Source: Zanthoxylum bungeanum (lineage: Eukaryota; Streptophyta; Magnoliopsida; Sapindales; Rutaceae). From it: a stretch of 64,000 nucleotides of DNA. This document shows positions 55,370-64,000 of this stretch, one piece after another. A program made the translations under genes and the position numbers. The notes below the pieces were generated by a model. It worked only from the letters and a program-made list of their open reading frames with translations, was not told the origin of the DNA and did no database searches. The first letter of the stretch is position 1. Every line of letters begins with the position of its first letter. The stretch lies in contig SKCR01029084.1 in the NCBI GenBank assembly GCA_019454045.1, positions 1-64,000 of the forward strand, given 5' to 3'.

Positions 55370-56939
55370 TGTAGGCATTGCATTTTCACATGTGAAACCC
55401 GATGATGAGTCTCAGTTGGAGGCACTACCTTTTTAGCTAAGGATATTGCGGGAAACGGAGGTCGGAAGGGGAAATTCAGAATAAGTATGTCATCAGATTC
55501 ATTTCGCAAGTTCACTGTCTTCGTTAGTGCTGCGTTCGTTACTTCGTTCGAACGTCAGGCAGATTGCGGACGTTCGTGTAGCGTTCGAATGGTCATTCGA
55601 ACGGCGTCGGTATTTCTGGTTTTGCTGCTAGCCTCGCACCCCGAACCAATTAGCCCCCCAAAGCCCATAAAACACATCCCAATTAATAAAACACATTAAA
55701 AAACACATGGGAAATTAAATTAAATATTAATAATGTTAATTTGAATAATAAATATTTTAATTAAACCATTTACCAATTAAATAAAACATAATATAATCAT
55801 ACCTAATTAAGACAAATCAAATATATTAACTTCCTAACTAAACAAATCACATACTAAATTAAAAGATATCATGCCTAATTAAAATCAATTATAACAAATT
55901 AAAGATATTGTATTCCTAATCTAAACCAAATTTGTCCCCTCTCAATCTTTGACTTCCTTGCTCAATACAAAATCAAATACCTTCCTTGTGAGACAAGGTG
56001 AAGCCCTAGCCATTCTCTATATAAACAACCCCTAACCAGAGATGGAGGCCCCTAGCTCATTCATACAAGAAAAGCCTCTCCTAGTTCATTCACACACGAG
56101 AAACACCCAAGCTTATTGACACAACTCTCCCTCGCTCTCAATAACCGAAGATCACAAACCAAAGAACCATTTTGCCTGACCAAATACATCCCGAACAGTC
56201 CCTAACCATCACTGAAAACCACCTCCATAAACTCCCCACACATCACCGAAAATACACCCCCCCAAAACAGCAGCCAAAACCTCTTAAAACAGTCCAAAAT
56301 CCTCAAAACAGTAACATAAAAAATGCATTCATAATCCTTAAAATAATCACACAAGACTACACTAAAAACCACAAAAAACACTCGGAACAGTCCGTTGAAA
56401 CGTCAAAACAAGTGACCTGAACAGTGAGCAGCAAAGCAGAGGCCGAACCAGCAGAACGGAGACCGAACAGCAAGCAAAACATCAAAACAGTGAGCTAGGA
56501 CGCTAAACCAGTTAACCGGAGAAGTTGAGGAGCTGTACCCTTCCCTCCGACGTCCGTGAAACGCAAGCCTGAAAGTTGGCAAAAAGGTTAGACCTGAGGG
56601 TATTTTCCACACTCGTTTTCCGTTTTATTTGTATTATTTATTGCATGATTGTCATGTTGAAATGCATGTTGTGGCCCTTGAGTAGATAAATATGCATGAA
56701 TTATGAGATGTTGTATGTTGTGGCTTTGGAATAAAATGAGAGATGTGTCAACTCTAGCGGTATATCGGATGGAAACCCGGACATAAATTTCATAGCCAAT
56801 TCCGAATGGACTGTAGTATGATCTGTACTCGGGATATAACTCCACGTACCGCTTGAGTAAACGGCACCCTCTTTTGTTTTGTGTTGCTTTGGTTTATTTA
56901 TTTTTCATCACTTGAATTCTGCATGTTGCTTATTTATGC

Positions 56940-57470
56940 ATGATTCAATCGAGCGCATGGGCTTAGTAAGTGCGATGAAATGTCCCCTATTTGGAGGGGT
57001 TAAAACCCTTTACCACGATGCTTTGCCGCGCCGGTTGATGTGTGTTCGGTTGAATGCAAGATACGTTCAATCGGGCATACTAAGTTTGATATTATTGTTT
57101 TTTAATTCTTTGTATACATGATTCAATCGAGCGCATGGGCCTAGTGAGTGCAATTGAAGATCCCCTATGGGGAGGGGTTAAAGCCCTTTACCACGATGCT
57201 TTGCTGCGCTGGTTGATGTGTGTTCGGTTGAATGCAAGATATGTTCAATCGGGCATACTAAGTTTAATATTATTGTTTTTAATTCTTTGTATGCATGATT
57301 CAATCGAGCGCATGGGCTTAGTAAGTGCAATGAAAGATCCCCTATGGGGAGGGGTTAAAGCCCTTTACCACGATGCTTTGCCGCGCCGGTTGATGTGTGT
57401 TCGGTTGAATGCAAGATATGTTCAATCGGACATATTGAGCTTGACATTATTGTCTTTATTCTTTGTGTTG
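56940..57470 (+). repeat. 175-bp repeat array 1 in TAT4 3' LTR
   Basis: Three units of the CATGGGCTTAGTAAGTGC repeat, as in the 5' LTR. Two of them are in the same frame here (177-bp period) and give a 174-codon open frame at 57135-57659. Confidence 0.9.
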
Positions 57471-57779
57471 CATGCATCAGGCCTGGTTCCGTTCAAACGC
57501 GTTCTCGAACGCTACACGAACGCGAACCTTCTGTTTACCGTTCGAACACGTTCTCGAACGCTACATGAACGCGCACGCACTTTCTTAGTCTTATCACACA
57601 TCAGGTCTGGTTCTGTTCGAACGCGTTCTCAAACGCTATACGAATGGACGGTAGTATGATCTGTACTCGGGATACAACTCCACGTACCGCTTGAGTAAAC
57701 GGCACCCTCTTTTGTTTTGTGTTACTTTGGTTTATTTATTTTTCGTCACTTGAATTCTGCATGTTGCTTATTTATGCAT

Positions 57780-58310
57780 GATTCAATCGAGCGCATGGGC
57801 TTAGTAAATGCGATGAAAGGTCCCCTATTTGGAGGGGTTAAAACCCTTTACCACGATGCTTTGCCACGCCGGTTGATGTGTGTTCGGTTGAATGCAAGAT
57901 ATGTTCAATCGGGCATACTAAGTTTGATATTATTGTTTTTTAATTCTTTGTATGCATGATTCAATCGAGCGCATGGGCTTAGTAAGTGCAATGAAAGATC
58001 CCCTATGGGGAGGGGTTAAAGCCCTTTACCACGATGCTTTACCGCGCCGGTTGATGTGTGTTCGGTTGAATGCAAGATACGTTAATCGGGCATACTAAGT
58101 TTGATATTATTGTTTTTAATTCTTTGTATGCATGATTCAATCGATCGCATGGGCTTAGTAAGTGCAATGAAAGATCCCCTATGGGGAGGGGTTAAAGCCC
58201 TTTACCACGATGTTTTGTCGCACCGGTTGATGTGTGTTCGATTGAATGCAAGATATGTTCAATCGGACATACTGAGCTTGACATTATTGTCTTTATTCTT
58301 TGTGTTGCAT
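57780..58310 (+). repeat. 175-bp repeat array 2 in TAT4 3' LTR
   Basis: A second set of three units, product of the internal LTR duplication. Confidence 0.9.
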
Positions 58311-58670
58311 GCATCAGGCCTGGTTCCGTTCGAACGTGTTCTCGAACGCTACACGAACGCGAACCTTCTGTTTACCGTTCGAACACGTTCTCGAACGCTA
58401 CATGAACGCGCACGCACTTTCTTAGTCTTATCACACATCAGGTCTGGTTCTGTTCGAACGCGTTCTCAAACGCTATACGAACGCGAACCTTCTGTTTACC
58501 GTTCGAACGCGTTCTCGAACGCTACGTGAACGCGCATGCATTTTCTTAGTCTTATCATGCATCGGGTCTGGTTCTGTTCGAACGCGTTCTTGAATGCTAT
58601 ACGAACGCGAACCTTCTGTTTACCGTTCGAATGCATTTTCGAACGCTACGCGAACGCGCACCCACTGAAC
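58310..58670 (+). repeat. TTCTCGAACG repeat array in TAT4 3' LTR
   Basis: Three units as in 47285-47640. An additional truncated copy stands at 57480-57640, before the duplication join. Confidence 0.88.
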
Positions 58671-59484
58671 TGAGTCCCTTTTCATCAGATTTCATGCATA
58701 GTTTTCCTAGTAGCTATCCCTACGTATGATGAACCTGATTGCCCCTCTGTATTATGCAAGATTGTGTTGGCGTCATTCATCTGTATTCCCCACATGTATG
58801 AGTACAATGTGTTTAACATATTACAATTCATATACCTATGTCATGATAACATTTGAGTATTATTTCTTGTGGTATATCGGATGGAAACCCAGACATAAAT
58901 TCCGTAGTCGATTCCGAATGGATGGTAGTACGGTCTGTACTTGGGATACAATTCCACGTACCACTTGGGAAGGTGCTCACATGTGTGCTTGTGTGGTTAG
59001 TAGGGGTGCTTGTGTTTTCTTGAATATAATATGCCAATGAAGTTGTATGTTCGTCGCTAATTTGATGTACTTTCAAGCATGCAATCTTAGATGTGAAATA
59101 TGTGTAAATTTAGGTGTAAGTTTTATTTTGTACATGTGAATTTAGAAGCATGATACTCTTGGAAATAAGTGTTACTTAAGCCTGATTAAATTATTACATA
59201 AATCCTTTCATTACAAGTGGCATAAGTAAGGGACCATTCCGAACCCAACGGTTTGAGGTTTTCCCTTGCGAGGGGTGAGTGCGGCCTTAAATCTCATTTT
59301 CCCGGTTCACACCGGGTGGCGACTCCATTATTCTCTGGTTTAGTCCCCCGTGGCTACTCCGTACTCCCGACCAGGCCGCGAGCCCGGAACAGCATGCGTC
59401 ACCCAGTTCCTATGTTCCCACAGCTGGATCAAATAGACTATGAGGAACAGCTCCATCATCCGCAGCACTACTTTCTTCCTCGGC

Positions 59485-60969
59485 CTATGGTTCTTCACTG
59501 TCATCCATGTAAGAAGCTTGGTGGTTGAGGGTTTGGAGGACAAAAGTTTCGGGCAATCCATAGTTGATCATGTAGGTGGGTGGTGGAACAGAGTGGTAGT
59601 TTGGTAGAGAGTTGGTGTGTGTGCTAGGCTGTTCTTTTATTGGGTCGGGTATTTTACGGGAATCTATGAGATCTTGAATTTCATGCCTGAGGCGGGTGCA
59701 GTTGTCGGTGTCATGGCCATGTAGCTGGTGGAAGTGGCAATAAAAGGTTAACATTTATGTGTGGCGGTGGGGGTGTGGAAGTGGTTTGCCTTCTAAGGGT
59801 TTCAAGAGTCCTTGTCCCTGTAACTTTTCAAATACCTTCGACAAAGGTCTACCAAGGTTAGAGAATTGCTTGTTTCTGATGGCAGCGACTTCGGCAGTAG
59901 CGGGCTTAGTCTCAGAATGCCCCCCAAAAGTCCTTATATTCTGGCCATAGAAATTTCTATTCTCAATCTCTTCTTCCTCTATATCCATGACAGTTTCCCT
60001 CAACTGTCGAAAATCTGCAACCATGGAGGTCATTCTCATCAACTTGCCATAAATGGAGGGCTTGGTGCCCTTGATGATCATTTTGATTTGGTCCTTCTCT
60101 GAGGGCCGAGTCTGCATCTTCAGAAGCTGGCTTCTCCAGCGGTCTACATACTCCTTGAAGCTTTCTTCCGGCTTCTGCTTAGTGTTCTCCAAATCACGGA
60201 GTGACAAATCAATTTCCAGATCTGTAACATACTGTTTCAGAAATGCATCTGCCAATTCCCTCAAATCCTCATTAACCTTTCTTTCAAGGCTATGGTACCA
60301 CACTACGGGTGCCCCCTCAAGTGACATCCCAAACATCTTCTGAACTTGGCGCTGTGTCAGGCCCACTGAACTCATAACTGACACATATTGTCGGAGATGG
60401 ACCCTCGGGTCCCCATTCCCATTGAACTTAGCCATATCAGGCATTTTGAACTGAGCTGGCAGCTGTTCTTCAAAATTCATGGCTTCATAATCTAACAACT
60501 CTTCATGTTTACCCCTCATTTTACGGGTAACCGTTTCTACCTGATCCCGAAGCTTCTGAAATTCTGCCTGAGACCCAATCATTCTTTCTGTCGCATATTC
60601 TGCCATGTCATCATCAAAAGTGGGGATATCATCCCTCAACCCATTCGGAGGCTCTTCACGCCTCACATTCTCAGAATTTCCCCCAGCACGGGGTACAGCC
60701 ATACCAGCCACAGCAGTAGTCAAGGCTTGCAACTGTTCAGTAATTTTGGTGAAACCATTTTCCAACTGATCTATCCGGGATACCTTGTTATCGGATGTAC
60801 TCATATGTTTTACCGGTCTTTTAGTGAGTCTTCCCTTTTTCCTAACCCAACAGGAATCTATGATGTCTTTTATAGACATAGAGGGTGTTAATAGGATATA
60901 TGTATGCATGAGATGAATGAGATGCATGTGATTCAAGGAATATATCAACTCATTAAAATTTTCACACAA
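59485..60969 (-). CDS. TAT3 Gag, nearly intact
   Basis: The open stretch 59755-60969 encodes 404 residues. Residues 63-85 (VSRIDQLENGFTKITEQLQA) and 133-158 look like coiled coils; residues 170-320 are the gag core (PAQFKMPDMAKFNGNGDPRV, KMFGMSLEGAPVVWYHSLER, FKEYVDRWRSQLLKMQ). The likely start is either 60969 or the ATG at 60879 (MSIKDIID), the latter matching TAT4. One in-frame TAA (59755-59757) separates it from the same-frame zinc-finger-like part YCHFHQLHGHDTDNCTRL and a linker ending at 59485. Apart from that codon the frame is free of damage over 1.4 kb, unlike pol, which is missing. It would form the capsid; the metal-binding part is lost if the TAA is read as stop. Confidence 0.9.
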
Positions 60970-61932
60970 ATCGGCCCATCATCATTTTAGAATCTTTTGG
61001 GCTAACTGTCATAGGAGTGAACTCGTCCCAGTTTAAATGGCCCAACAAGTTCACATCTCATGGCAAGAAGTCCAACCGTATCCAAATGATAATGCTCCCA
61101 AACACAAACATATAATGGCCCATTGGCGTTTTAGGAGCTTTTGGCCCAATCATCATAAGATACGTTCTTGTCCCAGTTTAAATGGCCCAACAAGCCCATA
61201 CTTCATGACAAAAGGTCCGCATGGATCCAAACGCCAATGTTCCCAAACACAAGCATACATAAATAATTTCTACAGAGTGGCCCATCAACATTTCAAAAGC
61301 TTTTGGCCCAATTATCATAGGATACGAACTCGTCCCAGTTTAAATGGCCCAACAAGTTCGCATTTCTGACAAGAAGTCCAACTGCATCCAAATGAGGATG
61401 GTCCACAAGCACAAGGAAATAGTGGCTATATTCCATACAACTCCGGTCTACGTGTGGGTTTGCGGGAGTGTAGACAAAGACTCTCGCTGGCGAAGGATTG
61501 CCCACCACTAGGTCTCTTCACTCAAGGGTTCGAGCGACCAAGTGAGCGCACCTTTTTTATACCTTACGGTACGTGCCAACGAGTTATGGTGTGTGACTGA
61601 CTGTCAAATGGATTTCCCATTGTAGATTCCCCAGAGGGAGGGCGGAACGAACTCTCTTAAAAACCCAAGCCTCTTAGGCTCTTATCGCTTGGTGACAGGA
61701 ATAAACAACGAGTCCTCCAAATTAGTCCATCATAATAGGCTACAAGTAGATGATTATCTAGGTGCCTTCACAGATTTTCCTTCTAGAAATGTAGTGAATG
61801 AAGGAAGACACCAAACCATTACCCAACCTTAAAAAATGCCTTTGATTAAACCTTTTTTAACCCACAGTAGACACGGTTAATTAAAGTACAAATCATAATA
61901 TTACAAGACATTATTTCGGGGCCAAATCTATA
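60970..61932 (-). other. TAT3 leader
   Basis: Non-coding. On the plus strand, three repeats with CCCAGTTTAAATGGCCCAAC lie at about 61030, 61170 and 61340. The block 61599-61860 is shared with TAT4 (48503-48745) and COP3 (29595-29875). Confidence 0.75.
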
Positions 61933-61950
61933 TCCCCAATGGAGTCGCTA
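61933..61950 (-). other. Primer-binding site of TAT3
   Basis: TCCCCAATGGAGTCGCTA on the plus strand; the element strand reads TAGCGACTCCATTGGGGA, two changes from the TAT4 site, including the second base of the critical TGG. Confidence 0.7.
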
Positions 61951-61953
61951 GAC

Positions 61954-62361
61954 TGTGGGAACACAGAAACTGGGCGACGCATGCTGTTCCAGGCTCGCGG
62001 CCCGGTTGGGAGTACGGAGTAGCCCGTGGGGGACTAAGCCAGAGAATGATAGAGTCGCCACCCGGTGTGAACCGGGACAAAGATTTGAGGCCGCACTCAC
62101 CCCTCGCAAGGGAAGACCTCAAACCATTGGGTTCGGAATAGTCTCTTACTTATGCCACTTGTAATAGAATGATTTGTGCAATAATTCAACCAAGCCTGAG
62201 CAACATTTATTTCCAAGGATAATTTACTCCAAAGTTCGCATGCATAAGTACAAGGCTCATATCTAAGTTGGCATATAACCAATGTCCGGATTTGCATACA
62301 ACCTATTTGCATATAATCTATGTCCAAATTTGCATACATGATGATAAATACGGCTAGCATA
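61954..62361 (-). mobile_element. TAT3 5' LTR, terminal 408 bp
   Basis: Starts TGTGGGAACACAG and matches the 3' LTR copy from 41252 to about 41660, up to ACGGCTAGCATA. From 62362 the sequence is unrelated, so another element interrupts it. Confidence 0.9.
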
Positions 62362-62778
62362 TGACCGGCGTAAACACACACGTATAACGCAAGCGCACGT
62401 ATCGTTCAAGTAGTATAAAAATATCGATCCCACGAGGACTTAATTCCAACTGTTGTTATTAATTATTGAATCTATTTATTTACAAATATCTAATTGAGGG
62501 TGAAGAGAATGATTGTTTGATTGGTTGAAAGTGGTTTTAAAAAATAAATAAATAAAAGACAAAAGAAAATACTAAGGAAAATAACAAAAGACACAAAGAT
62601 CTAGGGTTAGTAACAACTTAAAAGTAAAAGACATAAAGTAAAAATACTGAAAAGTAAAAGACATAAAGTAAAACTGAAAAGTAAAATAAAATAAAATGCG
62701 AAGGTAAAAGGAATTACTTTTACTACTACTAATTTAGATATCTCCCATAAAATAATATATAAACTTATGATTCTTTTT

Positions 62779-62940
62779 CCAACCAGCCATATAGGCGGTA
62801 ACCTGATTAAGTCAAATTAAGTCCAACCAGCCATAAAGGCGGAACCAAAATTAAATTGCCAACCGACCAATCTGGCGGTATCCTTTATTAGTCAGGTTTA
62901 AACCAGATTAAAATGAATTACCAACCAACCAATATGGCGG
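62779..62940 (+). repeat. Four dispersed GGCGG phrases in UNK1
   Basis: Copies at about 62779-62799, 62823-62842, 62859-62880 and 62921-62940, each of the form CCAACCRNCCAWNNNGGCGG, separated by unrelated AT-rich spacers of 17-40 bp. Confidence 0.75.
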
Positions 62941-63325
62941 TATCCTTTTTAAGTCAATATTTTAAATAGTGAATATATTATTTTTAAGGGAGATTAATCT
63001 AAATAGTAACAGTAAAAGAATTACCTTTCACCCTAGCTGGGGAAGTTACCTTCTCATGGTAAATAGTAAAAACTGTAAAAAGTAAAAAGTAAAAATTAAA
63101 TTACTATTATTACAAAACGTAATTAAAATTATTTACAAAACTAAAAATTATAAACTAAAAAACTAAAAACTAAAAGAATCTAGAGAGATAAACTCTCTCT
63201 TTAGAAAGAATATAAGAGAGAGAGTGGTGCACTGGATTCTGAAATCTCGAGCTCAATTTATAGGCCTCGGTAGGCTTCCAGCGTCGCGACGCCAGGGCCC
63301 TCAGCGTCGCTACGCCAGATTTTGT

Positions 63326-63760
63326 CGACGTGGCACGCTCTGGTTCACCGGTTTGAAGATTCTGGATAAGCTGATAAGGTGACACGTGGTGCGGTGGTTG
63401 GGCTTCAATTATTGTGACACGTGGCAGCTTCTGATTAGTCGATGAGATTCTTATCCGCCACGTGTCAGATAAGGATTAGATACTCAATTATTGATGCTGA
63501 CGTGGCGCTGACGTGGCGACACGTGGGAAAGAGACTGTCGGCACCGTAGAATTGCGACACGTGGCACTTCCTGATTGGCTGATGATGACGTGGCGGTGTT
63601 GACTTGTTGACTTGCTGATGTGGCTTATGACATGGAGATGACCTGGAGTGACATGTGGCACACGTGGCGATGATGACTGTCGGCACCGTAGGATGCTGAC
63701 ACGTGGCAAGGCGCATGTTAGCATATCGGCTGTGATGGTGACACATGGCAAGGCGCATGT
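63326..63760. promoter_or_regulatory. Cluster of ACGTGGC / CACGTG motifs
   Basis: At least eleven copies of GACACGTGGCA, GACGTGGC or close variants occur in about 430 bp, in both orientations. The ACGTG core is the G-box/ABRE binding site of plant bZIP and bHLH factors. Whether it acts as a promoter here is inference. Confidence 0.5.
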
Positions 63761-64000
63761 TAGCAAAGTCAAACTTTTCTCAGATTCTGATTTGTGGACC
63801 CGGCGCACGTTAGTACTGTTCGACGCATTTTAGGCGTCGCAACGCGGAAGGTCTTGGCGTCGCGATGCTGGAATTTACAAAAATGTCTTTTTTGTCCAAT
63901 TTTCACTGTTTTGGCCCAAATCACCTCCAGAATGTCCTGAAACTTATTTATCTACAAAATAACACAAAACACATCAAAATATTCACAAAACTCAAGAAAC

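Larger units (their letters stand above)
45189..59422 (+). mobile_element. Tat element TAT4, full length but defective
   Basis: A 14.2-kb Ty3/gypsy element with LTRs at 45189-48389 and 55370-59422, primer site, leader, gag, protease, RT, RNase H, a second RNase H, truncated integrase, 3' tandem repeats and polypurine tract. The second RNase H between the first one and integrase marks the Tat group. Gag and protease are frameshifted, pol has nonsense codons, and a large deletion joins the second RNase H to the middle of integrase, so it cannot move by itself. It is inserted in TAT3 and carries no insertion itself. Confidence 0.93.
55370..59422 (+). mobile_element. TAT4 3' LTR, enlarged by internal duplication
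   Basis: From TGTAGGCATTGCATTTTCAC to GTTCCCACA (4,053 bp), about 850 bp longer than the 5' LTR. The excess is a duplicated block: the segment from the end of the conserved box through the 175-bp array and the start of the TTCTCGAACG array (about 56808-57640) is repeated at about 57641-58475. At the junction the text passes from CGCTATACGAA straight into TGGACGGTAGTATGATC. The outer parts match the 5' LTR closely. Confidence 0.92.
41252..62361 (-). mobile_element. Tat element TAT3, gag only, interrupted by TAT4 and UNK1
   Basis: TAT3 is in minus orientation: 3' LTR 41252-43994, polypurine tract, 3' untranslated region, a short tail of pol, then (after the inserted TAT4) gag, leader, primer site and the first 408 bp of the 5' LTR up to 62361. 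The sequence on either side of TAT4 is the middle of the Gag-protease linker (59423) and a non-coding stretch upstream of the pol tail (45188), so protease, RT, RNase H and the integrase core are missing. It is a deleted, non-autonomous element; whether it moved in that form is unknown. Confidence 0.82.
62362..64000. mobile_element. Unclassified element UNK1 (partial)
   Basis: Begins TGACCGGCGTAAACACACAC at the break in the TAT3 LTR and runs off the window. It has a phrase ATATCGATCCCACGAGGACT, A-rich repeats with AAAAGTAAAAGACATAAAGT (62560-62700), four phrases of the type CCAACCGACCAATCTGGCGG (62779-62940), motifs GCGTCGCGACGCC near 63280 and GGCGTCGCAACGC near 63828, and a dense cluster of ACGTGGC. 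No protein similarity is recognisable. The TG start and the position suggest an LTR of a retroelement, but the other end is not visible. Confidence 0.45.

Noticed and set aside
54573..55405. Three overlapping long open frames after TAT4 pol
   Set aside because: They arise from the GTCGAGG repeats, which lack stops in all three frames. No protein family is recognisable.

Overview
The window is a retrotransposon graveyard from a plant nuclear genome, probably a eudicot. It is AT-rich, and every coding trace I can recognise belongs to Ty1/copia retrotransposons, Ty3/gypsy retrotransposons of the Tat type (the second RNase H after the normal one and the NKACPKDDFPLPHID segment of RT are the basis), or one CACTA DNA transposon. 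I found no host gene, rRNA, tRNA or CRISPR array. Labels used below are mine.

Left block, 1-10344. A CACTA transposon in minus orientation (CACTA1; transposase fragment 8361-9345, terminus near 10166) is cut by a plus-strand Tat element (TAT1; integrase tail 4047-4307, 3' LTR 5941-8360). TAT1 is itself cut at 4045 by a minus-strand copia element (COP1; LTR 2767-4045, interior running off the left edge).

Right block, 10345-64000. A plus-strand copia element (COP2; 5' LTR 10345-12363, integrase 35550-36660, RT/RNase H 39033-40610, 3' LTR 40626-41251 and beyond) is the host of two stacks. Stack one: a Tat solo LTR (TAT2, 13008-34185, target duplication GTCGC) holds a copia element (COP3, 13188-32074, target duplication TTTCA), whose 3' LTR holds another copia element (COP4, 13427-23386, target duplication CAGTC). 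A third insertion in COP2 is a copia-type solo LTR (COP5, 36662-39027) lying exactly between the integrase and RT parts. Stack two: COP2's 3' LTR is cut at 41251 by a minus-strand Tat element (TAT3, 41252-62361), which is cut by a plus-strand Tat element (TAT4, 45189-59422). TAT3's 5' LTR is then interrupted at 62361 by an unclassified element (UNK1) that runs off the right edge.

The duplications and interruptions give a relative order: CACTA1 before TAT1 before COP1; COP2 before TAT2 before COP3 before COP4; COP2 before TAT3 before TAT4. All pol genes carry stops or frameshifts. The best preserved frames are the RT of COP3 (25848-27020), the RT of TAT4 (52363-53424) and the 404-residue Gag of TAT3 (59755-60969).

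The most unusual signals are: a block of about 260 bp in the untranslated leader shared by the copia element COP3 and the gypsy elements TAT3/TAT4; a gag-only Tat element lacking pol; a conserved box of about 100 bp in every Tat LTR; a conserved CAG/GTAAGT splice-donor-like site just upstream of the 3' polypurine tract in three Tat elements, next to element-specific tandem repeats; and LTR arrays rich in TTCTCGAA palindromes.
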